A DNA stretch of 17,806 bases from an uncultured Bacteroidota bacterium (lineage in GTDB: Bacteria; Bacteroidota; Bacteroidia; Chitinophagales; Chitinophagaceae). This document shows positions 1 to 8,488 of this stretch, piece after piece. The notes under the pieces were generated by a model that saw only the letters and a program-made list of their open reading frames with translations, was not told where the DNA came from and made no database searches. The stretch's first letter is position 1. Each line of letters starts with the position of its first letter. Location: NCBI GenBank assembly GCA_946479615.1, contig CAMLGR010000102.1:1-17806 (forward strand), given 5' to 3'. A program made the translations under genes and the position numbers.

Positions 1-463
1 CACCGTCTACTGCACCAAATATGCCCTGCCTTCCATTATCGAACGAAAAGGAACGATCGTCGGCGTATCATCCATTGCCGGCTACCGCGGTCTGCCCGGC
101 AGAAGCGCCTATTCCGCCAGCAAGTATGCCCTGCAGGGATGGCTGGAAGCGATCAAAACCGAACTCATGGCCGATGGCGTACATGTCATGTGGGTCTGCC
201 CCGGCTATACCGCTTCCAATATCCGCAATTCCGCTCTCGATGAAAATGCAAAAGCACAGGCCGGGTCCTTACTCGATGAAGGAAAGATGATGACCGCCGA
301 AGAATGCGCCCAACATATCCTGACCGCCGTCCGCAAAAAGAAAAGAACCCTGGTACTCACTTTCACCGGCAAACGCACTGTTTTCATGAATAAATTCTTC
401 CCGCGCTTATCGGATAAGCTGACTTATAATTTTTTCTTTAAGAATGGACAATTAGTCAAATAG
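1..463 (+). CDS. Short-chain dehydrogenase/reductase (C-terminal part, 5' truncated by window edge)
   Basis: The reading frame runs from base 2 and lacks its N-terminal Rossmann half, which lies outside the window. The 153 visible residues carry the classical SDR catalytic elements: GVSSIAG with the active-site serine, then YSASK (the YxxxK tyrosine and lysine), followed by the PGYTASN segment that normally contacts the nicotinamide and starts the substrate loop. The protein is a cytosolic NAD(P)(H)-dependent oxidoreductase; its substrate cannot be told. The C-terminal tail (RTVFMNKFFPRLSDKLTYNF) is hydrophobic and basic, as in SDRs that sit near the membrane. The stop codon TAG (461-463) shares its last base with the first base of the inverted repeat that follows. 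Family assignment is firm, function is open. Confidence 0.9.
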   Translation, partial: TVYCTKYALPSIIERKGTIVGVSSIAGYRGLPGRSAYSASKYALQGWLEAIKTELMADGVHVMWVCPGYTASNIRNSALDENAKAQAGSLLDEGKMMTAEECAQHILTAVRKKKRTLVLTFTGKRTVFMNKFFPRLSDKLTYNFFFKNGQLVK

Positions 464-627
464 AAATGTAAAATGTAGAATGTAAAATCTAAAATGTAAA
501 AGTGTGAGCAGCATTAAAGAAGCGACTTTACCAATAAACTATGCATATCCTGATTTTACCAGTACGATAAGACGTTACGGTTCGCTACTTTTACATTTTA
601 AATTTTAAATTCTACATTTTACATTTC
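463..627. repeat. Heptad-periodic inverted repeat, family A (AAATGTA units)
   Basis: The left arm is 463-503 and the right arm 587-627, 41 nt each with 39 of 41 positions complementary, around an 83-nt loop. Both arms are strings of a degenerate heptamer (AAATGTA, GAATGTA, AAATCTA and so on). The left arm starts on the last base of the SDR stop codon; the right arm ends four bases before the ATG of the next gene, so it would form that gene's leader. There is no U-tract of the intrinsic-terminator type. It could act as a terminator or 3' stabiliser, or be a non-coding insertion; the sequence does not decide. Confidence 0.85.
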
Positions 628-631
628 TTCA

Positions 632-1450
632 ATGGCTTTACTAACCCTCACTTCAGATATTGGTCACCAGGATTACCTGGTCGCTGCAGTGAAGGCGCAG
701 TTATTGAAGAGCAATCCTGATTTTACCATTATCGATATTTCGCATAGCATTTCCCCGTTCAATTACCCGCAGACCGCCTATATCTGCCGCAGTGCCTTCA
801 GCAATTTCCCGGAATACAGTTACCACCTGATCCTGGTAAACCTGTTTGAAAAAAAACCGGAACAACTGCTCCTGGCCTTTCACCAGAACCAGTATTTTAT
901 CTGCGCCGATAACGGCCTGCTCAATATGATCCTCGAAGGCAAACCCGAACTGATCATCGGGATTCCGTTGGATAAACAAGCCAATAAGAACACCATTTAT
1001 TGTTCCGATATCATGGGCAAAGTGGTAAACCAGCTCGTACAGGGTGAATCGATCAAGAATATCGGCACCCCCGATGTGAATTACACCGAGAAAAATCATC
1101 TCCGTCCTTTATTAGATAATAACTGGATCGAAGGGCAGATCATCTTCATCGACAATTTCGAAAATGTGATCGTCAATATCACCCGTGAACAGTTCGAAGA
1201 ACAACGCAAGGGCCGCAGTTTCCGCATCGTGTTCAAACGTGATGAAATAATCGACCGCATCAGCGAGACCTACGCCGATGTGCCACAAGGCGAAAAACTT
1301 GCCCTTTTCAACAGCGCCGGTTATCTCGAGATCGCCATCAACAAGGGCAATGCAGCCGGTCTCTTTGGCCTCAAAGGCTTTTCCGAAAAATCCGCCGGCG
1401 GCATGCAACACAAGCTTTTTTACCAGACGGTGAGAGTGTATTTTGAATAG
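632..1450 (+). CDS. SAM hydrolase (SAM hydroxide adenosyltransferase, DUF62)-like protein with lost catalytic triad
   Basis: This 272-residue protein has both domains of the DUF62/fluorinase fold. The N-terminal TLTSDIG (residues 5-11) and VDISHSI-like (IDISHSI, 34-40) segments and ADNG (92-95) match the SAM-binding domain. The C-terminal domain has IDNFENVIVNIT (173-184) and NSAGYLEIAINKG (227-239), which contact adenosine in the family. Active members hydrolyse S-adenosylmethionine to adenosine and methionine with an Asp-Arg-His triad; the Asp and Arg sit in a VVDPGVGxxRR motif and the His in a FHGRDIF-like motif. Here those places read LVNLFEKKPEQ (68-78) and TIYCSDIM (121-128), so all three residues appear replaced. 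The fold is clear, but activity is doubtful. The ATG lies four bases downstream of the inverted-repeat arm. Confidence 0.85.
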   Translation: MALLTLTSDIGHQDYLVAAVKAQLLKSNPDFTIIDISHSISPFNYPQTAYICRSAFSNFPEYSYHLILVNLFEKKPEQLLLAFHQNQYFICADNGLLNMILEGKPELIIGIPLDKQANKNTIYCSDIMGKVVNQLVQGESIKNIGTPDVNYTEKNHLRPLLDNNWIEGQIIFIDNFENVIVNITREQFEEQRKGRSFRIVFKRDEIIDRISETYADVPQGEKLALFNSAGYLEIAINKGNAAGLFGLKGFSEKSAGGMQHKLFYQTVRVYFE

Positions 1451-1584
1451 CCGATGACCGGCAAGGGATGGCGGTTGATGGATGATGGATCGCCGGCATC
1501 AACCATCGGAATTTTACGTTGCTTTAATCTTGTAATAATATTTCAATTTACAGTTCGTCATCGGCCATCTATCAACAGCCATCC
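1451..1584. repeat. Heptad-periodic inverted repeat, family E (GATGGCY units)
   Basis: It begins directly after the TAG of the SAM-hydrolase-like gene. On the plus strand 1453-1494 divides into heptads such as GATGACC, GATGGCG, GTTGATG and GATGATG; the reverse complement of 1556-1584 divides in the same way (GATGGCT, GTTGATA, GATGGCC, GATGACG). The best arm pair is 1466-1484 with 1566-1584 (17 of 19). A second pair, 1451-1458 with 1557-1564, is perfect but crosses the first, so only one can form at a time unless they form a pseudoknot. Bases 1473-1480 can also pair locally with 1497-1504. Confidence 0.7.
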
Positions 1585-1678
1585 TTTATTTCCCATTCGC
1601 CAACTCTCCCCTGACTACCAACCCCCTGCGTTACGAAACCATCCGTACTTATTAACCCTCTTTTTACCTTTATTCCCC

Positions 1679-1686
1679 TATTTTTG
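1679..1686 (+). promoter_or_regulatory. Candidate Bacteroidota -7 box for the DUF2723 gene
   Basis: TATTTTTG matches the Bacteroidota -7 consensus TAnnTTTG exactly and ends 25 bases before the ATG at 1712. No clear -33 TTTG lies 19-21 bases upstream. If used, transcription would start near 1690, which excludes the longer frame beginning at 1454 and supports 1712 as the start codon. Confidence 0.5.
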
Positions 1687-1711
1687 CTTTCTTCAAAATG
1701 AAATACCGTTT

Positions 1712-4700
1712 ATGAACTTCCGAAAAGTCAATAATCTTACCGGTTGGGCCGTATTCCTGATTGCACTTGCCACCTATATGCTGACGCGCGAAGCCCGCGG
1801 CAGTTTGTGGGATTGCGGAGAGTTTGTCTCCAGCGCTTATAAAATGCAATTGCCCCACCCTCCCGGCGCACCGTTGTTTACCTTGCTCGGCCGCTTTTTC
1901 ATCATTCTCTTTGGCGATAATGGTCAGACCGCTGCCAATGCCGTGAATATGATGAGCGCTGTTGCCAGTGCTGCTACCATCCTGTTCCTATTCTGGAGCA
2001 TCACACACTTTGCCCGCAAGATGTTTGTCAGCGCCGGTGAAGAATTGACCGGTCACCAGGTATTTACAAGCATGGCTGCCGGTGCTGTCGGCGCTCTTGC
2101 TTATACATTCAGTGATTCATTCTGGTATAGTGCAGTAGAAGGTGAGGTATATGCCTTGTCTTCTTTCTTTACAGCCCTGGTATTCTGGGCCATGCTGAAA
2201 TGGGAACACAGCGATGAACGTGCAGGTAATGATCCCTATGCAAGGGCCAAAAGCGATCGCTGGATCGTTTTCCTCTTCTTCATGATGGGATTATCGATCG
2301 GCGTTCACTTATTGAACTTATTGACCATCCCTGCCATTGTAATGATCTATTATTACAGGCGCTACCAGCCTTCCGTAAAAGGCGCGATCATTGCCTTCCT
2401 GGTCGGTTGCGCGATCACCGGTATCGTACAGGTGGCCATTATACAATATTCCATGAAAGCAGCCGGTGTATTTGATGTATTCTTTGTCAATTCATTTAAA
2501 CTGCCTTTCTTCTCCGGTTTTGCGATCTACTTTGCCGCGCTGGCTGCCCTGATCGGCTGGGCCATTACGTTCAAAGAGAAAAATAATTCACAAACCAAAC
2601 TGATCATCTGGTTCATCCTCTTCCTCGGATTATCAGCCTTACCATTCTTTACCACGGAAGGTTCATCCGGCGGCGCCAAGTTCTTTAAGTTCCTGCTGAT
2701 CGCAGGTGCTGCAATCATTGCCGGTTATTTTATCAAACCAACCGGATTGCGTGTACTGAAACTCACACTCTGGTGCTATGCCTTCATGATGCTGGGATAT
2801 TTCATGTATTTCACATCGATTATCCGCTCCAATGCCAACCCGGCTATCGATATGAACAATGTCGATAACCCGATCAACCTGGTATATTACCTCAGCCGCG
2901 AACAATACGGCAGTGCACCATTGGTATATGGTCCGCATTTCGCTGTGACACGCGATGATATCAACCGCGAAGACCCGATCAGCGAAGGTGAAATGAAATA
3001 TGTAAAAGGAAAAGACAGGTATATCGAGATAGGTCGTCAGCGCGAATACAATTATAATAGCGATGTAAAACAATTGTTCCCCCGTGTATGGGATCCGAGC
3101 AATGACCAGTTCCACGCAACTTTCTATGCGCAATGGCTGAACCTGGGACAGGATCAGCAGACAGGAAAATATGAAGCGCCTTCCTATGCCGATAATATGA
3201 ACTGGTTCTTTACTTACCAGATGAGCCTGATGTACTGGCGATACTTCATGTGGAATTTTGCCGGTAAACAAAACGATATCCAGGGATTGGGTAATGTGCG
3301 TGATGGTAACTGGATCAGTGGTATCTCTCTCATTGACCAGGCGCGACTGGGCGATCAATCGCAGGTGCCCGATAGCATCAAACATAATAAAGCACACAAC
3401 CAGTTATACATGCTACCATTCATATTGGGCATCATTGGTTGTGCATATCAATATTTCAAGAATCGGAAGGACTGGATCGTCAGCTTCCTGCTCTTTTTCT
3501 TTACCGGTATAGCCGTTGTGCTCTACCTGAATCAACCGGGCAACCAGCCACGGGAACGTGATTATGCCTATGTGGGCTCCTTCTATGCCTTTGCCATCTG
3601 GATCGGCCTGGCCGTTGTCGCGCTTGTGAAGATGGCGCGGGAGAAAGCAGATAAACTCACCTTCCAGAATACATTGCTCTATGGATCGGTGCTTACGTTC
3701 CTGATCGCCTTAATGAGTTCATTGCATAATACGGCCAGCGGCGCTGCTGTTACAGCGTTTTCCGTTACGGCCTTATACGCATTGCTCACCGCCGGTCTTA
3801 CCTATCTTGGCCGCGTGATCTCTTCCGGCGGGCAAAACTGGAAGATGTTGAATATCGGTATGTCGGCACTTTGCATTCTCGTACCCATACTGATGGCGCA
3901 ACAGGAGTGGGATGACCATGACAGGAGCAAAAAAACAACAGCGCCTGATCTTGCAAAAGACTATCTCGAAAGCTGTGCGCCTAATGCCATTCTGTTTACA
4001 TTCGGCGATAATGATACTTATCCATTGTGGTATGCACAGGAAGTAGAAGGTATCCGCCCGGATATCCGTATCATCAATAACAGCTTATTGGGAATCGACT
4101 GGTATATCAACCAGCTTCGTTATAAAATAAATGAATCAGCTCCGCTTGACCTGATCTGGACGCCTGAACAAATTGAAGGTCATAATCGTGAATACATGGC
4201 GTATACAGCACAGGGATCACAGGAAACTTATTACAACCTGCTGGGTGTAATGAAAAAACTCGGTGAGCCCAAACTCGATCCGGTAACGGGAAGAGATAGT
4301 GGCCCTGAAGTATTCCCTGTATCTCGTGTAGGTGTACCGGTAGATATTGCTGCAGTAAGGGCCAATGGCACGGTCAATGCGAATGACAGCGTGATCTCAC
4401 CATTGTTATTTGAAATACCGAAACGCACATTGGATAAAGGTCTTTACCGCAGTGATCTTATCATTCTCAATATCATTGCTACCAACCAATGGAAAAGACC
4501 GATCTACTTTACATCGCCTTATGGTGAACTGGGTTTCTGGAATTACCTGCGTAAAGATGGAATGTCTTACCGCCTGGTACCGATCAAGAATACTTATCCG
4601 CAACAGAACTGGGTGATTGAACAATCGATCAACAAGATCGAACAGAAATACAGGACAGGTATCGGCGGTACCCAGATCGGTGCAAATAATGAAGCTGTGA

Positions 4701-5263
4701 TGTTCAAGAACCTGATGGAGAAATTCGCTTTCGGTGGCGCTTCCCAACCCGGTGTGTATTATGATGAGGAAAACCGCCGTCATTTATTGAATATCCGTGG
4801 CATCTATGCAGAAGCAGCGGGTAACCTGGCTGATGATGGTCAGAAAGATAAAGCGGCACAATTGATGGATAAGATCGATAAAGGCATTTTGTCCGATGAT
4901 CTTCCCTATGGAATGGTGAGCCGTTACAGCAGCCATAACCAGACCGGCCTGATGTACCTGGAAGCCTGCTATAAAGCCGGACGGAAAGACATGGCCGAAA
5001 AAGTGCGGGTAGCCCTGCGGAAAGATATGGAACAGCAAAGCCGGTATTATGAATACTTGAAGAACAGCAAACCGGATATGTTTAACGGTTCGCTCGAAGG
5101 AACCGAGGCTTTCTTAAACACGGTGATGCTGGAAGTATTGGATGATATCGAGGCGAACTATGATCCAAAATTACATCCTGCTCCACCTACGGAAGTAAAC
5201 TCCGCTCCTATCATCAACGGACCGGATAGCATTACGAAACCGAAGGATACGATCAAGAAATAA
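1712..5263 (+). CDS. DUF2723 (TMEM260-like) giant membrane protein, probable GT-C-fold protein O-mannosyltransferase relative
   Basis: From ATG 1712 the product is 1183 residues. The frame is open back to 1454, but those 86 extra residues overlap the repeat element and the -7 box and look non-coding. The N-terminus has a membrane helix (about 11-25) followed by SLWDCGEF (31-38) and LPHPPGAP (47-54); the acidic D34/E37 and HPPG motifs are typical of this family and recall the first periplasmic loop of GT-C glycosyltransferases. Many further membrane helices follow up to about residue 750. NQPGNQPRERDYAYVGSF (about 607-624) and FTFGDNDTYPLWY (about 762-774) are family signatures. The tail is soluble, with a helical repeat-like stretch around 1000-1150 and a Pro/Thr/Lys-rich end. 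Human TMEM260 is an O-mannosyltransferase; the bacterial role and substrate are inferred only. Confidence 0.88.
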   Translation: MNFRKVNNLTGWAVFLIALATYMLTREARGSLWDCGEFVSSAYKMQLPHPPGAPLFTLLGRFFIILFGDNGQTAANAVNMMSAVASAATILFLFWSITHFARKMFVSAGEELTGHQVFTSMAAGAVGALAYTFSDSFWYSAVEGEVYALSSFFTALVFWAMLKWEHSDERAGNDPYARAKSDRWIVFLFFMMGLSIGVHLLNLLTIPAIVMIYYYRRYQPSVKGAIIAFLVGCAITGIVQVAIIQYSMKAAGVFDVFFVNSFKLPFFSGFAIYFAALAALIGWAITFKEKNNSQTKLIIWFILFLGLSALPFFTTEGSSGGAKFFKFLLIAGAAIIAGYFIKPTGLRVLKLTLWCYAFMMLGYFMYFTSIIRSNANPAIDMNNVDNPINLVYYLSREQYGSAPLVYGPHFAVTRDDINREDPISEGEMKYVKGKDRYIEIGRQREYNYNSDVKQLFPRVWDPSNDQFHATFYAQWLNLGQDQQTGKYEAPSYADNMNWFFTYQMSLMYWRYFMWNFAGKQNDIQGLGNVRDGNWISGISLIDQARLGDQSQVPDSIKHNKAHNQLYMLPFILGIIGCAYQYFKNRKDWIVSFLLFFFTGIAVVLYLNQPGNQPRERDYAYVGSFYAFAIWIGLAVVALVKMAREKADKLTFQNTLLYGSVLTFLIALMSSLHNTASGAAVTAFSVTALYALLTAGLTYLGRVISSGGQNWKMLNIGMSALCILVPILMAQQEWDDHDRSKKTTAPDLAKDYLESCAPNAILFTFGDNDTYPLWYAQEVEGIRPDIRIINNSLLGIDWYINQLRYKINESAPLDLIWTPEQIEGHNREYMAYTAQGSQETYYNLLGVMKKLGEPKLDPVTGRDSGPEVFPVSRVGVPVDIAAVRANGTVNANDSVISPLLFEIPKRTLDKGLYRSDLIILNIIATNQWKRPIYFTSPYGELGFWNYLRKDGMSYRLVPIKNTYPQQNWVIEQSINKIEQKYRTGIGGTQIGANNEAVMFKNLMEKFAFGGASQPGVYYDEENRRHLLNIRGIYAEAAGNLADDGQKDKAAQLMDKIDKGILSDDLPYGMVSRYSSHNQTGLMYLEACYKAGRKDMAEKVRVALRKDMEQQSRYYEYLKNSKPDMFNGSLEGTEAFLNTVMLEVLDDIEANYDPKLHPAPPTEVNSAPIINGPDSITKPKDTIKK

Positions 5264-5280
5264 TTGTTATTTTATTTTCC

Positions 5281-5310
5281 AAAGCCCCGCCATCAGCGGG
5301 GCTTTTTTTT
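5281..5310 (+). terminator. Intrinsic terminator after the DUF2723 gene
   Basis: AAAGCCCCGC (5281-5290), a CATCA loop and GCGGGGCTTT (5296-5305) form a perfect 10-bp stem followed by further T (eight T in all, 5303-5310), 17 bases after the stop codon. This is the only textbook Rho-independent terminator in the window, in contrast to the repeat-type stems found in the other spacers. Confidence 0.93.
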
Positions 5311-5447
5311 GCGTTTCTCTGCGGCCCTCTGTGTCTTCTCTGTGGTCCTCCGTGGTATATGCCCTGTAAGAGAGCTTCTATTCGTAAGTTCTGAATACTA
5401 TAATCTGATATCTCAATACTGGAATTATACACGGAGGACCACGGAGA
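5311..5447. repeat. Inverted repeat, family D (CTCTGTGG-type units)
   Basis: The left side (5311-5360) carries four loose copies of a CTCTGTGGTC-like word at 8-11 nt spacing. Bases 5337-5354 pair with 5430-5447 (17 of 18) across a 75-nt loop. Only the last units of the left side have a partner. The element follows the intrinsic terminator without a gap. The rest of the spacer to 5545 (unique, AT-rich) shows no convincing promoter; a TTTG at 5485-5488 has no good -7 box behind it. The same word family recurs at 14800-14884. Confidence 0.75.
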
Positions 5448-5545
5448 TTTGTTTTGAAGGAATGCCGAACATCCCGGCAATTGCTTTGTTATTCACAAGA
5501 CAGGGCACACTCCTGTAATTATCGTAAATTGCTATAAACGTTTTC

Positions 5546-6643
5546 ATGAGAGGGTTTCATTTTACAAAATTCAATGCCGGAGAAGATGGCAAGAGCAAAT
5601 TTGATCAACTGCTCGATCTTTTCATGCAGCTGCTCACCTACACCAGTGGGGATGTAGGCGAAGCCCTGCAATGGCTCAACGAACTAGACAAACAATACGA
5701 ACTCACCGATGGCGAATACGGAATGGGTGATTTTATCGATGAACTTAAACAAAAAGGCTATATCACCGACGACAATCAACCCGGCGAAATAAAAATCACT
5801 CCCAAAACAGAACAGGGCATCCGTAAAAGAAGCCTGGAAGAGATCTTTGGCAAATTGAAAAAAACAAAAAAAGGCGATCACCATAGTTTCAAACCCGGGC
5901 AGGGTGATGAATTCAATCCCGAAACAAGACAGTTCCGTTTTGGTGATATGCTCGAACAGATAGATTTTACCGAATCCATCCGCAATGCACAGATCAATCA
6001 TGGACTGGATAGTTTCACCATGCACGAAGATGATCTCAGTATCCGCGAAACGGATTTCAAGGCGCAGACTTCTACTGTATTGATGATCGATATTTCCCAC
6101 TCGATGATCTTATATGGCGAGGACAGGATCACGCCGGCCAAAAAAGTAGCAATGGCATTGAGCGAACTCATTACAACCAAATATCCCAAAGACACACTCG
6201 ATATCGTGGTATTCGGAAATGATGCCTGGCCGGTGGAAATAAAAGATCTTCCTTATCTACAGGTAGGTCCTTATCATACCAATACCGTAGCAGGCCTCGA
6301 ACTCGCGATGGATATTTTACGGAGAAGAAAAAATCCGAACAAGCAGATCTTTATGATCACCGACGGAAAACCCACCTGTCTGAAAGTGGGCAAAAGATAT
6401 TACAAGAACAGTTTTGGCCTCGACCGGAAAGTGGTCAGCCGTTGTATGAACCTGGCAGCACAATGCAAGAAACTGAAAATTCCGATCACGACATTTATGA
6501 TCGCCACAGACCCTTACCTGCAACGGTTTGTCCAGGAGTTTACAGAAATAAATAATGGTAAAGCATTTTTTGCTTCACTCGATAAATTAGGTGCATTCAT
6601 CTTTAAAGACTTTGAAAGCGGAAAGAGAAAGACCGTTTACTGA
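5546..6643 (+). CDS. VWA (von Willebrand factor A) domain protein, partner of a MoxR-type ATPase
   Basis: The 365-residue protein has a charged helical N-terminal region (1-170) and a C-terminal VWA domain (about 175-350). The metal-ion-dependent adhesion site is complete: DISHS (D182, S184, S186), a threonine in HTNT (244-247) and TDGKP (D273). There is no signal peptide or membrane helix, so it is cytosolic. Together with the AAA+ gene 145 bp downstream this is a MoxR-VWA pair, related in layout to the ChlI/ChlD chelatase subunits and to MoxR chaperone systems that insert metals or remodel complexes. The client is unknown. The stop codon is followed after ten bases by a palindromic element, so transcription may be partly uncoupled from the next gene. 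Confidence 0.88.
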   Translation: MRGFHFTKFNAGEDGKSKFDQLLDLFMQLLTYTSGDVGEALQWLNELDKQYELTDGEYGMGDFIDELKQKGYITDDNQPGEIKITPKTEQGIRKRSLEEIFGKLKKTKKGDHHSFKPGQGDEFNPETRQFRFGDMLEQIDFTESIRNAQINHGLDSFTMHEDDLSIRETDFKAQTSTVLMIDISHSMILYGEDRITPAKKVAMALSELITTKYPKDTLDIVVFGNDAWPVEIKDLPYLQVGPYHTNTVAGLELAMDILRRRKNPNKQIFMITDGKPTCLKVGKRYYKNSFGLDRKVVSRCMNLAAQCKKLKIPITTFMIATDPYLQRFVQEFTEINNGKAFFASLDKLGAFIFKDFESGKRKTVY

Positions 6644-6653
6644 TTTCATTACA

Positions 6654-6772
6654 TCTATGTGAAACCTATGTGCCTATGTGGTAAAAACTACGGCCTTGTT
6701 TTTAGTGATAGTATCAAAACTGTAAGTTTTTCTTTACCACATAGGCACATAGGAACATAGGTTTCACATAGA
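6654..6772. repeat. Octad-periodic inverted repeat, family B (CCTATGTN units)
   Basis: The left arm is 6654-6685 (32 nt) and the right arm 6733-6772 (40 nt). Removing one 8-nt unit (TCCTATGT on the complement) from the right arm makes the two arms perfectly complementary. The loop is 47 nt and adds a further AAAAACT/AGTTTTT pairing. The element begins ten bases after the VWA stop codon and ends 16 bases before the MoxR ATG. A second member lies at 17641-17747 with a different loop. Confidence 0.9.
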
Positions 6773-6788
6773 ATTAGAGCAACTACTT

Positions 6789-8321
6789 ATGAATATTAAA
6801 AATATAAAGACCCTCGGAGAACTTAAGAAAAGTGGTTATAAGCCAAAAAGTATTAAGGAAGAAATAAGACAGAATCTTATTACCAAACTCAAAGCCAAAG
6901 AAGATACATTTCCCGGAATTGTCGGATATGAAGATACTGTTATACCCGATGTGGAAAGAGCCTTGCTTAGCAAACATAATATTCTTTTCCTGGGCTTGCG
7001 CGGACAGGCTAAAACAAGAATGGCCCGCCAGATGACCGATCTGCTGGACGAATACATTCCCTGTATTGTCGGCAGCGATATCAATGACGATCCTATCAAT
7101 CCTGTTTCCAAATATGCGCAGGACCAGATCGGCGCTCATGGCGATGAAACACCTATTCACTGGATCCATCGTAAAGAACGCTATGGCGAAAAACTCGCTA
7201 CTCCCGATGTAAGCGTAGCCGACCTGATCGGTGATATCGATCCGATCAAAGCCGCTAATCTCAAACTCAGTTTTGCCGATGAACGCGTGATCCATTACGG
7301 CATCATTCCCCGCAGCAACCGTTGCATCTTCGTGATCAATGAACTGCCCGATCTGCAGGCACGTATACAGGTGGCACTCTTCAATATTTTAGAAGAAGGT
7401 GATGTGCAGATCCGCGGTTTCAAGCTCAGGCTTCCCCTTGATATTCTATTTGTATTTACTGCCAACCCGGAAGATTATACCAATCGTGGTTCTATCGTTA
7501 CTCCTTTAAAAGACCGTATCGAAAGCCAGATCCTTACACACTATCCCAAATCACTGGAAAATGCATTGGAGATCACCGAACAGGAAGCGGCTGTCAGCGA
7601 AGAGCAAAAAGCAAAAGTGACGGTCAGCGATCTGGTTAAACGCCTGATCGAACAGGTAGCATTCGAAGCACGTGGCAGCGAGTTTGTCGATAAGAAAAGC
7701 GGTGTGAGTGCCCGTCTTACGATCTCTGCCTATGAAAATGCAGTCAGCTCTGCCGAGCGTCGGGCGATCATCAATAATGAAAAGCAAACACAGGTATGGA
7801 TCGCCGATCTGTCAGGTATCATTCCATCCGTTACCGGTAAAGTGGAACTGGTGTATGAAGGCGAACAGGAAGGTCCTTACCAGGTAGCGATGAACCTGGT
7901 GGATAAAGCGATCCGTTCCCAATTCGTTCAATACTTCCCAAACCCGGATACATTAAAGAAAAGAAGGAACACCGGTAAACCATCACAACAGGATAAAGAA
8001 GAAGAAAATCCTTATCGTGCGATCACCACTTGGTTTGATAAAGGGAATAACCTTAATCTTTCATTCAGCACCACCGATAAAGACAAAATATTATTATTGT
8101 ATAAAGTCGATGGACTACATGCGCTGGTAAAAAAATACTTCGCCCAGGCCAATGAAGCGCAATCGGCGCTGCTGATGGAATTTGTATTGCATGGTCTCGC
8201 CTCCTACTCGTTGATCAGCAAAAAAATCTTCGAAAGCAAAATTGAATTCAAAGATCTCATCGGCAGCATGATGAATATGGGAACCCAATCCGCGTATGAT
8301 GAGTTTGATGAAGAAGCGTAG
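6789..8321 (+). CDS. MoxR/ChlI-like AAA+ ATPase (magnesium chelatase subunit I-type)
   Basis: The 510-residue cytosolic ATPase has an N-terminal helical stretch (1-40) and an AAA+ core. Walker A is GLRGQAKT (69-76). The Walker B region reads CIFVINEL (179-186): the usual Asp-Glu is Asn-Glu, with the catalytic glutamate E185 kept. Sensor 1 is FTANPEDYTN (223-232), and an arginine-finger candidate is R243 in PLKDR. The insert IGDIDPIKA (147-155) resembles the ChlI helix-2 insert. The C-terminal part (about 260-510) holds the lid and an unassigned helical domain. It probably forms a hexameric ring acting with the VWA protein upstream; the client is unknown. The chelatase proper is less likely because no chlorin or cobalamin genes are nearby. 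The stop codon TAG touches the heptad repeat that follows. Confidence 0.88.
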   Translation: MNIKNIKTLGELKKSGYKPKSIKEEIRQNLITKLKAKEDTFPGIVGYEDTVIPDVERALLSKHNILFLGLRGQAKTRMARQMTDLLDEYIPCIVGSDINDDPINPVSKYAQDQIGAHGDETPIHWIHRKERYGEKLATPDVSVADLIGDIDPIKAANLKLSFADERVIHYGIIPRSNRCIFVINELPDLQARIQVALFNILEEGDVQIRGFKLRLPLDILFVFTANPEDYTNRGSIVTPLKDRIESQILTHYPKSLENALEITEQEAAVSEEQKAKVTVSDLVKRLIEQVAFEARGSEFVDKKSGVSARLTISAYENAVSSAERRAIINNEKQTQVWIADLSGIIPSVTGKVELVYEGEQEGPYQVAMNLVDKAIRSQFVQYFPNPDTLKKRRNTGKPSQQDKEEENPYRAITTWFDKGNNLNLSFSTTDKDKILLLYKVDGLHALVKKYFAQANEAQSALLMEFVLHGLASYSLISKKIFESKIEFKDLIGSMMNMGTQSAYDEFDEEA

Positions 8322-8488
8322 GGGATTTTGGTGTTAGGTGTTGAGTTTTAGATGTTAGGTGATGGGAGTTTTGTGGTAGTGACGGGGTTATGTGATGAGT
8401 ATATTACAAGGCGTTCCGTGACGGTGTTGGATGTTAGGTTTTAGGTGATGAGCATAGATACTACAGACCTGGTCTATATAAACTTTCT

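Noticed and set aside
463..627. Classical intrinsic terminator
   Set aside because: The stem is AT-rich, the arms are repeats, the loop is 83 nt and there is no T-tract; it is listed as a repeat instead.
1454..1711. Longer N-terminus for the DUF2723 protein
   Set aside because: It overlaps the GATGGCY repeat and a TAnnTTTG box; residues there look random, and the family motif starts soon after 1712.
2663..3397. Long minus-strand open frame of 244 codons inside the DUF2723 gene
   Set aside because: It is antisense to a well-supported coding sequence, has no recognisable motif and an unusual composition; it is a shadow of codon bias.
5264..5518. Small open frames on both strands over the terminator and repeat
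   Set aside because: They span the GC hairpin and CTCTGTGG units and have no start context or homology signs.
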